Origin: JAJUJL01 sp041736465
Lineage (GTDB): Bacteria; Chloroflexota; Anaerolineae; Anaerolineales; UBA4823
DNA: 64,000 bases
Direction of reading: 5' to 3'
NCBI GenBank assembly: GCA_041736465.1
Contig: JBGSTO010000195.1
Span: forward strand, 1-64,000
The translations under genes and the position numbers were made by a program. Positions 53,866-62,493 of the stretch are shown piece after piece; the first letter of the stretch is position 1; every line of letters begins with the position of its first letter. Under the pieces are notes generated by a model. It was not told the DNA's origin and searched no databases. It was given only the letters and a program-made list of their open reading frames with translations.

Positions 53866-55429
53866 TTTGGCTGACCTCCTCCCACATGTTGGTGAAGCGG
53901 AACTGAGCCAGGGTAATCGCCCCAACGATGAAGAAGATGATGATCGAAATCGCCGAGGCGAATCCATACTGTACGCCGCGCCCGCCAGAAGCAAACGCCA
54001 GGTTGTACACGTAGCTGATCAGAATGTCGGTATGACCAGCCTGGGTCTGCGCGCCGACGATGGGCGGACCACCGTTGATGAACAGGTAGATCAGGTTGAA
54101 GTTGTTGAAGTTGAAAACGAACGATGCGATCAGCAGCGGGCCTACCGCCACCAGCAGCAGCGGCAGCGTAATCTTACGGAAGCGCACCCAGGAGCCGGCG
54201 CCATCTACCGTGGCAGCTTCGTACAGGTCGCCAGGGATGGACTGCAGCGCACCGCTGGTTACCAGCATGAAATAGGGATAGCCCAGCCACAGGTTCACCA
54301 GCAGCACCGCAATTTGAGCCCAGGTGGCTTCAGTGGTCCAGGGAGGCGCCACGCCAATCCATCTTTCCAACAAACGGTTGATGATGCCAAATTCAGGGTT
54401 CATCATGCCGCGCCAGATCAGAATGGTGATCAGCGAAGGGATCGTGTATGGAATCAGTAGAAACGAGCGGATAACCTTCTTGAGCGGGAAATTCGGCTCG
54501 TTGAACATGATGGCAATCGCCAGGCCCAGGAAGAATGTGGACAGCACACTGACGGTTGGGAACACGAAGTTCCACACCATGATGCGCACCAGCGGGCCGC
54601 GCAGCGCCGGGCTGGTCGCAAACTGGACGAAGTTCTTGAAACCCACAATTGCGCGGAAGCCCGGGGTGATGGTCTTGCCTTGCTGGGAAGTGAACGTGCC
54701 ATCGACATTGTTGTAGACCTCGCCATTTTCCTGGTCGGTGATCGTGTCGCTGGCCTCATCGTACAGGTAGCGGATTTGCAGCTCAGATGCCACGCTGGGC
54801 GAGCTGATCTGCACCGTCTTCTCGCCTTCCACGCCGAATTTTACATTCGGCAGTTCTCTGTCGGCAGCCGCCAACAAGGTGTTCAGCCGCTGGTAGCCCT
54901 CGATGGTTTGGGGAATTCCCTTGCTGTCGGCTTCGCCCACTCCGGGGTCGCCCGGTTTGGCAGGCACGATTGCCTCGCCCGGCTTCGCCAGGAATGTTTC
55001 GCCTTCTGGATTCACCAGCCACAAGGCATACAGGTTATCCGGCGACTTGTAGGCTGTCCAGCTGTAGGATTTACCCTCTTCCGCGAGATAAGTGGCTTTT
55101 TGAATACTGACTAAAGCCTGTTCTTTGGTCAGCAGGTGACCGTCTCCATAGTTGGTGAAGGCGACGTAGACCGTAAATAAGATTGGGTAGATGACAAAAA
55201 CAATCAGGAAAGACAGGCCGATTGCCATCCAGCGATAGGCATAGGCTTGCGGCAGCAGGAAGATCACGTTGAGCATCACAAGCACCACTGCCAGCACCGC
55301 GCCAAGCTGAGTGAAGCCTAATTGCACACTGTTATAGATAAACCAGCCGATGGCAGCATCCAAAACGACAATCAGCAGCACCCGAGAAAGCGTCCCGAGC
55401 GGTGAGTCTTTTGGCGTCTCTGTTTTCAT
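53858..55429 (-). CDS. Maltose-type ABC transporter permease, MalF-like, with large extracellular loop
   Basis: 523 residues. The ATG at 55429 has AGGAGG eight bases upstream, better than the ATG at 55435. Membrane helices at the start are followed by an insertion of about 170 residues (TYLAEEGKSYSWTAYKS through GKTITPGFRAIVG), the counterpart of the MalF P2 loop that holds the binding protein. Six C-terminal helices carry the EAA loop GDLYEAATVDGAGSWVRF and LPLLLVAVGP. Transports maltodextrins with its MalG-like partner. Confidence 0.92.
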   Translation of the reverse strand: MKTETPKDSPLGTLSRVLLIVVLDAAIGWFIYNSVQLGFTQLGAVLAVVLVMLNVIFLLPQAYAYRWMAIGLSFLIVFVIYPILFTVYVAFTNYGDGHLLTKEQALVSIQKATYLAEEGKSYSWTAYKSPDNLYALWLVNPEGETFLAKPGEAIVPAKPGDPGVGEADSKGIPQTIEGYQRLNTLLAAADRELPNVKFGVEGEKTVQISSPSVASELQIRYLYDEASDTITDQENGEVYNNVDGTFTSQQGKTITPGFRAIVGFKNFVQFATSPALRGPLVRIMVWNFVFPTVSVLSTFFLGLAIAIMFNEPNFPLKKVIRSFLLIPYTIPSLITILIWRGMMNPEFGIINRLLERWIGVAPPWTTEATWAQIAVLLVNLWLGYPYFMLVTSGALQSIPGDLYEAATVDGAGSWVRFRKITLPLLLVAVGPLLIASFVFNFNNFNLIYLFINGGPPIVGAQTQAGHTDILISYVYNLAFASGGRGVQYGFASAISIIIFFIVGAITLAQFRFTNMWEEVSQNV

Positions 55430-55544
55430 TAGCATCGCCTCCTGGACTTACACCTCAGATTGGTGATTCCCCTCGCCAGCGGAAAAGCGAGCGGTCAGTG
55501 AGATTTTAGAAAAACAGCTGCGCTAATAACGAGTCTGGTGATAA

Positions 55545-55576
55545 GAGAAGGCCGAGGATCGCTCCTCGGCCTTCTC
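55545..55576 (-). terminator. Intercistronic hairpin between the binding-protein and permease genes
   Basis: A perfect 13-bp stem (55545-55557 with 55564-55576) with a 6-base loop lies 15 bases after the binding-protein stop. No T tract follows on the minus strand, so it probably protects or partly terminates the mRNA, giving more binding protein than permease. Confidence 0.7.
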
Positions 55577-55590
55577 GATTTCTTACTCGG

Positions 55591-57198
55591 TTACGGGAGA
55601 ATGATGGTCAGAAGCTTGGATTCAGGATCGAACTCGAAGCTCACCTCGCCATCAGCGGCCAGGGTGAACTTGTAGTTGTCGCCGTCAGCCTTGCCATCTA
55701 CGCCGTAGTTGGTGGTCCAACTGCCGTCCAGAGCAACTTTGCCTTCGTAATCGCCGGCTTTCAGCGCGAAGGGACCGCTGCGCCAGATGCCGTCGTCACC
55801 CAGGGTCATTTGGGTGGCGGCGCATTCCGGCAGCCAGGCAGCCGAACAGCCAGCCTGATCCTGGTAGGAACCAGGCACGTTGACCATACCGGTCAGCGGG
55901 TTGGCGATCAGGTTGCGGATCTTGGTAGCGGCATCCGTGAGCGCGGGTTCAGCTTCCTGCTTGCCCTGGATCGCCAGGGAAACGGCATCGTTCCAGTTGC
56001 CCCAAACCGAACCCATGGCAGGGATGGCGGGCATCATGGTGGCGTTTTCCCCAGCTGCGCCCATGGCAGCCAGATCGGCGTCATCGGTCGCTTCGAGCAC
56101 CGGGATGAACGCGGACGGGCGTTTGCCGGCTTCGTACAGTGCCTGCATGACCTCTTCGGTAGCGACGAACTCGGTCAGGAAAGCCTGCGCCAGCAGCACG
56201 TTCTCGCTCTGGGAGCTGATGAAGAAGCCCTGGGTGCCGGCGAAGGGGAAGCCGCCGCCGGGGAAGTTGGTCACAGCATACGGCACGCCGGACTGGCGGA
56301 TGCGATCCAAAGCCCACGGGCCAGCCATGATGAAGGGCACTTCGCCGGTCTCGAACAGGGCGTGGTTGTTGGCCCAGTCGGTGTCGGTCGGCAGGTTGCC
56401 TTTTTCAACGTTGTCAGCGACCCAGGCGAGAGCCTCGACCATGCCTTCGCTGTCCAAGCCGAGGTCCTGGTCGTTGTAGTTGCCTTGATCATCCTTGCCG
56501 AAGATGTAGCCGCCGAAAGAAGTGAACAGCGGGTACAGGTCATAGGTCGTGCCGGTCAGGGCCATGATATAAGTAACCTTGCCCTCGGCCTTCAGCGCCT
56601 CGCCCATGGTAACCACCTCATCCCAGGTCGTGGGTGCGGTTGTCACCAGGTCGGTGTTGTAGAAAAAGCCCAGGTTCTCGGTGGCGTAGGGCATGCAGTA
56701 CAGCTCGCCATCGAAGGTGCAGGCTGCCTTGGCGTTCTCAACGAACTGGTCAGCCTTCTCGCCCAGGTCAACCGGGGCCAGCAGGCCATTGGAAACCAGC
56801 GTGCCAGCCTGATCGTGGGCGATCACGATGATATCTGGGCCTTCGCCGGTCGGGGCAGCCACCTGGAAGTCATCACGGATAGCGGACTTCAGCTCGACCA
56901 CCAGCTCCACCTGGTAGGTTTCCAGGAATGCGGGAGCCAGTTCCTGCAGGATCGGGGCGCGGGTGTCATCTGCCCAGATGCGCAGCGTGCCGACCGGCAC
57001 GATAGCAGTCGGTTCTGCAGTTGGCTCAGGAGCCGTGGTGGGTTCAGGGGCTTTAGTGGGTTCAACAGCCGCAGGCGGCTCAGTGGGAGCTGCCGCAGGC
57101 GGCTCAGTGGCCTCAGGGGCCGGGGTGGCAGCGGGCGCACAGGCTGCCAGGATGACTGCAAAAAGCAGTACGACGGTCAAAAGGAAACGCTTAGACAT
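55591..57198 (-). CDS. Maltodextrin-binding lipoprotein with C-terminal pullulanase X25-like domain
   Basis: 535 residues. Lipobox LAAC after the signal peptide, then an Ala/Pro/Thr linker to about 65. Residues ~68-445 are a MalE-type binding protein (GTLRIWADDTRAPILQELA, YCMPYATENLGFFYNT, GEVPFIMAGPWALDRI). The last ~75 residues are a beta domain like the X25 module of bacterial pullulanases (DDGIWRSGPFALKAGDYEG, SWTTNYGVDGKADGDNYKF). AGGAGAAGAAG precedes the ATG. First gene of the operon. Confidence 0.92.
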   Translation of the reverse strand: MSKRFLLTVVLLFAVILAACAPAATPAPEATEPPAAAPTEPPAAVEPTKAPEPTTAPEPTAEPTAIVPVGTLRIWADDTRAPILQELAPAFLETYQVELVVELKSAIRDDFQVAAPTGEGPDIIVIAHDQAGTLVSNGLLAPVDLGEKADQFVENAKAACTFDGELYCMPYATENLGFFYNTDLVTTAPTTWDEVVTMGEALKAEGKVTYIMALTGTTYDLYPLFTSFGGYIFGKDDQGNYNDQDLGLDSEGMVEALAWVADNVEKGNLPTDTDWANNHALFETGEVPFIMAGPWALDRIRQSGVPYAVTNFPGGGFPFAGTQGFFISSQSENVLLAQAFLTEFVATEEVMQALYEAGKRPSAFIPVLEATDDADLAAMGAAGENATMMPAIPAMGSVWGNWNDAVSLAIQGKQEAEPALTDAATKIRNLIANPLTGMVNVPGSYQDQAGCSAAWLPECAATQMTLGDDGIWRSGPFALKAGDYEGKVALDGSWTTNYGVDGKADGDNYKFTLAADGEVSFEFDPESKLLTIILP

Positions 57199-57359
57199 CT
57201 TCTTCTCCTAATACAGAAATTTATTGTTGATCTGGATGGTTATCCATTTGAAGGGCGAACTTAGCGGATACGATTCTATATTATTTGCCACCTCCAGCAG
57301 CACTTTTTAGCGATTGCAGCGATGTCGGCTAAATCTAACGTGAATTAATAAACGTGAAG

Positions 57360-57368
57360 ATTATACCA
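57360..57368 (-). promoter_or_regulatory. Extended -10 promoter of the maltodextrin operon
   Basis: TGGTATAAT on the minus strand fits the TGnTATAAT extended -10 form. The nearest -35-like TTGTAC is 20 bases upstream and poor, which suits an extended -10 promoter. Confidence 0.6.
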
Positions 57369-57533
57369 AACTTACTCAATTGTGCGTACAAATCATCTCT
57401 AAAAATGGGTTATTAATATAGTATTTATCTAGTATAAAGGACAACCTGCTTCCCCCTGGAACTGTGTACCATCTAACTTGATTGAATTCGCCGGTGAACT
57501 ACCGATCTTACTGCCCGAATCGAGCAAATCCTG

Positions 57534-57539
57534 TATAAT
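57534..57539 (+). promoter_or_regulatory. -10 element directly before the DapA-family gene
   Basis: Consensus TATAAT ends eight bases before the ATG at 57548 and no ribosome site is seen, so the transcript probably begins at or next to the start codon. Confidence 0.5.
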
Positions 57540-57547
57540 CAGGTTTA

Positions 57548-58465
57548 ATGTTCAACCAACTCCACGGCGTGTACGCCGCCGCACTCACCCCACTAAAAGA
57601 TGACCTGTCCCTGGATGCAGACAGCATCCCGCAGCTGCTGGGCTTTTTAGCCCGGCGCGGCTGCCACGGCGCGCTGCTGCTGGGCACTACTGGCGAAGGC
57701 CCGTCTTTTGCCGCCCACGAGCGCATCAGCCTGTTTCGCTCCGCCCTTGCGGTGCGACAGGAGCACCCCAATCTGCGCCTGCTGGCTGGCACAGGCACAC
57801 CCAGCCTGGAAGAAACCGTCGCCCTAACGCGTGGCGCGTTCGACCTGGGATACGATGGAGTGGTCGTTCTACCGCCGTATTACTTCAAAAAAGTGCCCGA
57901 TGACGGTCTATTCGCCTGGTTCAGCATGCTCATCGAACGCGCCGTCCCAGCCGGCGGCGCCCTGTTTGGCTATCACTTCCCCAGCCTGACGGCGGTGCCC
58001 TTCTCGCTCGATCTGCTTGCCCGCCTGAAGGATGCTTTCCCAGACCGCTTTGCCGGCATCAAAGACTCTTCCGGCGACCTCACCTTTGCACAAAGCCTGG
58101 GAGAGCGCTTCGCTTCCGACCTGGTGGTTTTGAACGGCAACGACCGCCTGTTCAGCCAGGCGCTGGATGCCCACGCTTCGGGATGCATCACGGCCATGTC
58201 AAACCTGTATTCTCCAGGGCTGCGCCGCATCTGGGATGCCCACCAGCGCGGCGAGCGTGACGAACAGACACAAACTGCCATCACAGAAACCAGGCTGATC
58301 CTGGAAAGCAAGCCGCCTTTCCCGCCTCTGCTGAAGGCTCTGCTGCATTCCCAACACCCCTTCCCACGCTGGCCCGTGCGCCCGCCCCTGCTGCCCACCA
58401 GCCCTCAGGCGCTTGAAGAGGTGCTCGCCGCATTGAACCACCGCCAACATGTCTCAGGGATCTGA
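57548..58465 (+). CDS. DapA/NanA-family class I aldolase (dihydrodipicolinate synthase-like)
   Basis: 305 residues. GTTGEGPSF (family signature), YHFPSLTAVPF at the Tyr site, and AGIKDSSGD with the Schiff-base Lys are visible. The usual YNVP is replaced by YHFP, and GITAMSNLYSP-like ending is not the classic DapA one, so it may be a sugar-acid aldolase or another carbonyl-lyase rather than lysine biosynthesis. It starts leaderless-like and overlaps the next gene by 17 bases. Confidence 0.85.
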   Translation: MFNQLHGVYAAALTPLKDDLSLDADSIPQLLGFLARRGCHGALLLGTTGEGPSFAAHERISLFRSALAVRQEHPNLRLLAGTGTPSLEETVALTRGAFDLGYDGVVVLPPYYFKKVPDDGLFAWFSMLIERAVPAGGALFGYHFPSLTAVPFSLDLLARLKDAFPDRFAGIKDSSGDLTFAQSLGERFASDLVVLNGNDRLFSQALDAHASGCITAMSNLYSPGLRRIWDAHQRGERDEQTQTAITETRLILESKPPFPPLLKALLHSQHPFPRWPVRPPLLPTSPQALEEVLAALNHRQHVSGI

Positions 58466-60827
58466 GGTTGATCGCAACCGCTTTCTGCTCACCAACCTGG
58501 GCATCCTGCTGATCTTCATACTCACCCTGGTCGTGATTCTGGCTGCCTACCCGCTGGTGCTGGCGCCAGAACCGACGCTCACGCCCACCATCACCCCCAC
58601 CCGCACCATCACACCCACCCCGACAAAAACCCCCACCATTACGCTGACCCCCTCGCCCACCCGCACGCTGCGACCGACTCCCACGCCAACCATCACCCTC
58701 ACACCCAGCCACACGCCGACGCCGACGCTCACCCCCACCCCCACCGGCCCGCCCACGCTCATCGCCGCGGTCCCTGATCCGGGCAGCATTTACCTGCTGG
58801 AGTCATGGTCAGCAGAAAGAGCTGCAGCCGCAGTCGCCCTGCTGGATAACTACCCCAATACCCTTTTGGCTCGCGATCGCGGCGAGGATGATTCGGGCTA
58901 TTACGCCGCCTTCTACCCTGCAACCATCGCCCAACAGGAAGCCCTGCTGCGCTTCCCAAACAGTACCCATGCAGATCGCTGGCGCTGGGGATTGGCGTAC
59001 AACCTGGCTCGCCTGGGTGACGAGCGCGGCGCCCAGCAGTACGCCTTGCTTATCGAAGCAGCTTTGAATGGCAGCGATACTTCTATGGATGAATTGGTGG
59101 ATTGGTTCAGCGATATGGAGCCTCGTTTCAAGCTCAAGCTGCAAGCGCTCACACTCGGGGAAGGAGCACAGGCAGCCTGGGCAGCTCGTTTGGACGGCGC
59201 CGGCAGCGCCCTGCTCTCCATCCGCCAGGATGAAAACACCTTCGCAGTCTCTGCTGCTGCCAGTCGCTTCGACTTTATCGAACGCCCGGAATATTCTTCG
59301 CTGGCAGCGGATATCACCGGCGACGCGCTGGACGAAATCATATTGTATCGCCTGGAACCCAGCCAGGAATTACCCCTTGCGCTCAACCTGGTGGGAGAGA
59401 CTTCCGAGCCGCTTCCCTTCCATCCTTCCAGCGCCAGCTTCATCGCCGGTACTGATTACACGGGAGAATGGCGAGTAGAAAATACGACCGGCAGTGCGCC
59501 TGATCTGGTTTTCTCCGCCGACCTGTTTCCCGCCTGCCCGCTCAAACTGGAGCGGCGCTTTGTTTGGGATGGTGAGTGGCTGCAGCCGCTGGGTGTCACC
59601 TACCAGCTTACACCCATCACCCAAACCTTGAGCTACTGCCGCTATGTGATCGATCACGCCGCCAGCCTGTGGGGAGCAGAGACCGCCGCCGATCTGGCAG
59701 CCGTCCTACTGCCGGATTGGCCCCCGGCCAGCGACGAAAATGGTAAACCTTTCCCCGCCGACGAGCGCGACCGCTGGCGCTTCCGCCTGGGCGTGTACCG
59801 TGCCGCCGCCGGGCAAACCGAAGAAGCCCGCCGGGTGCTGCAAGACTTGATCCAAACCCCCTACGCTGCCAACAGCAGCTGGGTTGGAAAAGCCCAGGTC
59901 TTTCTAGAAACCTACAACAGCAGCGCCGGTGGCTTCTACCGCGCCTGCCTGCAGGCCGATTTCTGCCAGCCCGCCTGGGCGCTGCAGCAGCTTGCCGCCA
60001 GCCTGGATGCGTCTTCCAACACCAGGCTGCTGCAGGGCTTGTGGGATGCCGGCGTCCGCCAGCGCGCTGCGGGGTACTTCGATTTCGATGGCGACGGGCA
60101 AGATGAGCTGTGGCTGACCATACAGCACCGCCCGGGTGAAATCCTGGAATTCTGGATTTTCTTCAGCAGTGAAGGCCGGGTCTGGGCGCTTAGCCTGGGC
60201 GAAGTGGAAAGCAGCCGCCCAACGGTCGAGATTTATCAGGAAGGTGAGCCGCCCAGCGTGCTGCTGGAGAACAGCCGTGCGTTCAGCGTGCTGAGTCCCG
60301 GCGGGCGGGGAGAGCCTTACTTGCAGCCGGTCGAGCTGCCGCGTTTTTATCCCAACCGCTTCAACCTGGCGCTGGAGGAGCTGATCGACGATCTATTTGC
60401 CGGCGATCCGCCGGCGCAGGTGCTGCGCGGTTTGCAGGCTCTGCAGGATACCCCCGGGCTGCTGTGCATCGGCGATTGGAGCTGCGACCGCTACTTTTAC
60501 ATGGTCGGATTGGCAGCCGAGATGTCCGGTGACAAGGCTGTCGCGGTCGAGCACTACCTGTGGATATGGCGCAACCATTCGCGCAGCCCTTACACCACCC
60601 TGGCGCGCTTGAAGTTGAGCGGAGCTGTGCTGCTGCCGACAGGCACCGCGACTCTCCCGGCTTCAGAAACTCCTACCGGTACACCCGCGCCAACAGTCAC
60701 CGGTACGCCGCCCACTGCCACCATCACCCTCACGCCCACCGAGACCGTCAATCCGTATCCTGACCCGTTCACGGAGACCCCTATCCCAACTGCAACGACC
60801 GACCCCTACCCTTCACCTACCCAATAA
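58449..60827 (+). CDS. Membrane-anchored protein with Thr/Pro linkers at both ends
   Basis: 792 residues. One membrane helix at about residues 14-38, then ~65 residues of Thr/Pro repeats (PTLTPTITPTRTI type), then a ~600-residue outside part of unknown fold, and a second Thr/Pro tail of ~60 residues. The outer part has helical TPR-like features (YLWIWRNHSRSPYTTLARLKL, AAAGQTEEARRVLQDL) and short FDGDGQDELWLT calcium-like loops. It starts 17 bases inside the aldolase gene. Function unknown; likely surface-exposed. Confidence 0.8.
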   Translation: MSQGSEVDRNRFLLTNLGILLIFILTLVVILAAYPLVLAPEPTLTPTITPTRTITPTPTKTPTITLTPSPTRTLRPTPTPTITLTPSHTPTPTLTPTPTGPPTLIAAVPDPGSIYLLESWSAERAAAAVALLDNYPNTLLARDRGEDDSGYYAAFYPATIAQQEALLRFPNSTHADRWRWGLAYNLARLGDERGAQQYALLIEAALNGSDTSMDELVDWFSDMEPRFKLKLQALTLGEGAQAAWAARLDGAGSALLSIRQDENTFAVSAAASRFDFIERPEYSSLAADITGDALDEIILYRLEPSQELPLALNLVGETSEPLPFHPSSASFIAGTDYTGEWRVENTTGSAPDLVFSADLFPACPLKLERRFVWDGEWLQPLGVTYQLTPITQTLSYCRYVIDHAASLWGAETAADLAAVLLPDWPPASDENGKPFPADERDRWRFRLGVYRAAAGQTEEARRVLQDLIQTPYAANSSWVGKAQVFLETYNSSAGGFYRACLQADFCQPAWALQQLAASLDASSNTRLLQGLWDAGVRQRAAGYFDFDGDGQDELWLTIQHRPGEILEFWIFFSSEGRVWALSLGEVESSRPTVEIYQEGEPPSVLLENSRAFSVLSPGGRGEPYLQPVELPRFYPNRFNLALEELIDDLFAGDPPAQVLRGLQALQDTPGLLCIGDWSCDRYFYMVGLAAEMSGDKAVAVEHYLWIWRNHSRSPYTTLARLKLSGAVLLPTGTATLPASETPTGTPAPTVTGTPPTATITLTPTETVNPYPDPFTETPIPTATTDPYPSPTQ
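58567..58755 (+). repeat. Low-complexity Thr/Pro coding repeats
   Basis: A C-rich stretch of ACN and CCN codons coding the Thr/Pro linker of the surface protein. It is imperfect, with no unit of constant length and no spacer. Confidence 0.8.
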
Positions 60828-60852
60828 CTGTTCGGGACTGCCTCGGTAAACA

Positions 60853-61725
60853 ATGACCCCCAGAACCGGTTCGAGCCTTTATCCCCGCACTACCTGGCGG
60901 CTGGTAATCACGCCGCCAGCCAGCGGCGCCTGGAATATGGCGGTGGATGAAGCCATCCTGGAGGCGGCGGTAAGGGGCGAAGTCGCCTCGACGCTGCGCC
61001 TGTATGCCTGGGAGCCGCCCTGTCTTTCCTTAGGCTATGCGCAGGAATATAGCGACGCCGATCTACCGCAGCTCTCTGCTCTCGGCTGGCAGCTCGTGCG
61101 CCGCCCTACCGGCGGTAAAGCCATCCTGCACACCGATGAATTGACTTACTCCGTCGCCGGACCGGCAGATGAAGCCCGCCTTTCCGGCGGCGTTCTGGAG
61201 AGCTACCGCCGGCTTTCTGATGCCCTGCTGCTGGCATTGAGCTTCCTGGGAGCGCAAGCCTCAGCCCACCCGCAGGCTGGCCCGCTTTCCACCAGTGATG
61301 CCAAAGGGCCGGTATGCTTCGAAATGCCTTCGAATTACGAAATCACCGCCAACGGCAAGAAGCTCATCGGCAGCGCCCAATCCCGCCGCCTGGGCGGTGT
61401 GCTGCAGCACGGCTCGCTGCCTCTGTACGGCGACCTGGCGCGCATCACCCGGGTGCTGGTTTTCGCCAGCGAAATCTCCCGCAGACAAGCCGCCGAACGC
61501 CTGCTGCAGCGGGCTGCTACCCTAGAGCAGGTGTTGGGAAGCGCTCTCGACTGGCAAACCGCAGCCCAGGCGTTTGCCAGCGGCTTCGAGCAGGCTTTAA
61601 ACCTTGAGCTGCTTACCTCCCCATTGACGCCGGGGGAATCCGAACGCGCAAATCAATTGGTGCAAGAAAAATATGGAAATCAGGCCTGGACGGGCCGGCT
61701 CAGCTCACTTAAGCCTCAGGGCTGA
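60853..61725 (+). CDS. Octanoyl-[carrier] transferase, LipM-like lipoate protein ligase family
   Basis: 290 residues. WRLVITPPASGAWNMAVDE at the start, RRPTGGKAILH as the ligase-family core, CFEMPSNYEI with Cys155 in the position of the LipM nucleophile, and GKKLIGSAQSRRLG with the Lys. The closing VQEKYGNQAWTGR also fits LipM, which moves octanoyl groups from acyl-carrier protein to GcvH in lipoate synthesis. An LplA-type ligase is less likely because of the Cys. Its 3' end overlaps the convergent DUF4230 gene by ten bases. Confidence 0.85.
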   Translation: MTPRTGSSLYPRTTWRLVITPPASGAWNMAVDEAILEAAVRGEVASTLRLYAWEPPCLSLGYAQEYSDADLPQLSALGWQLVRRPTGGKAILHTDELTYSVAGPADEARLSGGVLESYRRLSDALLLALSFLGAQASAHPQAGPLSTSDAKGPVCFEMPSNYEITANGKKLIGSAQSRRLGGVLQHGSLPLYGDLARITRVLVFASEISRRQAAERLLQRAATLEQVLGSALDWQTAAQAFASGFEQALNLELLTSPLTPGESERANQLVQEKYGNQAWTGRLSSLKPQG

Positions 61726-62420
61726 GCGGTCGCGGTTGGCTGCACACGATTGAAAATGACTTCGCCGTAACCCAGCTCGCGCAGCAGGCGGTAAAGATAG
61801 TTTTCCGCGTTGCGGTCTGCCTGTTCAAGGATGCCATCTTCCAGGGAGACCTTCTCGATTTCCGCTTCGGCAGCCTGTCGCGCCGCGGTTTCCAGGTTCA
61901 CATCCCCGCGTGACAGCACACCTAGTTCGCGATCGTAGATATAGGTTTTGTCCGAATCCAGCGCCGCAATGAAGACCTCGGCAGGGGGCAGCGTGACGTA
62001 CAGCACCCCGTCGCGCACCTGCAAATCCCCGGGCTGCAGCTTCTCCAGGTCGATGCCGGCAATCACCTCGCCATGCGCCACCAGCAGCAGTCGATCGCCA
62101 AACAGGAAGCCAAACGGACCCTGGCGCGTTTCGGCAACGATCACCTTCTCAACGCTGTACTGGATCGTTTCCAGCCGCGCCAGCGAGCGCACGCTCTGGA
62201 TGATGGTCACCGGATCGGGAAGGATGGTCGGCGTGGGGTGTAAGAACTGCGCTACCTGAGTTGCCAGGCTGCCCGTGATCTCACCCACCGGTTGGATCGC
62301 CTGCTGGGTCTGGCGCATACTTGCCTGGATGGCTTGCACAATGCCATAGGCTGACAGCGCCAGGATCAGCAAGAATCCAATGATAAAAACCCAGATCTGA
62401 GTACGATTATCTTTTTGCAT
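61716..62420 (-). CDS. DUF4230 family membrane-anchored protein
   Basis: 234 residues from the ATG at 62420. One membrane helix at about residues 8-28, then an outside region with the DUF4230 pattern: RLETIQYSVEKVIVAE, VAHGEVIAGIDLEKL, and VYVTLPPAEVF-like stretches, and a Glu-rich helical end. Function is unknown. A TATAAT on the minus strand ends eight bases before the ATG and no ribosome site is visible. Confidence 0.85.
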   Translation of the reverse strand: MQKDNRTQIWVFIIGFLLILALSAYGIVQAIQASMRQTQQAIQPVGEITGSLATQVAQFLHPTPTILPDPVTIIQSVRSLARLETIQYSVEKVIVAETRQGPFGFLFGDRLLLVAHGEVIAGIDLEKLQPGDLQVRDGVLYVTLPPAEVFIAALDSDKTYIYDRELGVLSRGDVNLETAARQAAEAEIEKVSLEDGILEQADRNAENYLYRLLRELGYGEVIFNRVQPTATAQP

Positions 62421-62427
62421 GTGTGAT

Positions 62428-62435
62428 ATTATACT
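62428..62435. promoter_or_regulatory. Overlapping divergent -10 elements
   Basis: TATAAT on the minus strand (62428-62433) overlaps TATACT on the plus strand (62430-62435). The first serves the DUF4230 gene with no leader, the second would serve the DUF503 gene with a leader of about 50 bases. Confidence 0.45.
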
Positions 62436-62493
62436 TACATCCGGCAAGGCTGACCTATCATATTCGACAGCCCGTCTGCATGCCGGGATCAAT

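Larger units (their letters stand above)
57199..57547. promoter_or_regulatory. 349-base divergent control region, maltodextrin operon (-) and aldolase (+)
   Basis: No gene is seen here. The region is AT-rich relative to its surroundings. On the minus strand an extended -10 (TGGTATAAT, 57360-57368) would start transcription near 57353, giving a leader of about 155 bases. Two direct repeats AACGTGAA (57337-57344 and 57351-57358) lie at the start site, 14 bases apart, so they may be operator half-sites. On the plus strand a TATAAT ends eight bases before the aldolase ATG. Confidence 0.5.

Noticed and set aside
55810..57264. 484-codon plus-strand frame opposite the binding-protein gene
   Set aside because: Antisense to a lipoprotein gene with clear signal peptide; no ribosome site or motif.
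57199..57547. Possible small gene in the large divergent gap
   Set aside because: No frame with a ribosome site and sensible composition is found; the region is AT-rich control DNA.
58567..58755. Repetitive C-rich stretch that could be mistaken for a repeat array or CRISPR
   Set aside because: It is in frame and encodes a Thr/Pro linker; there are no constant repeats or spacers.
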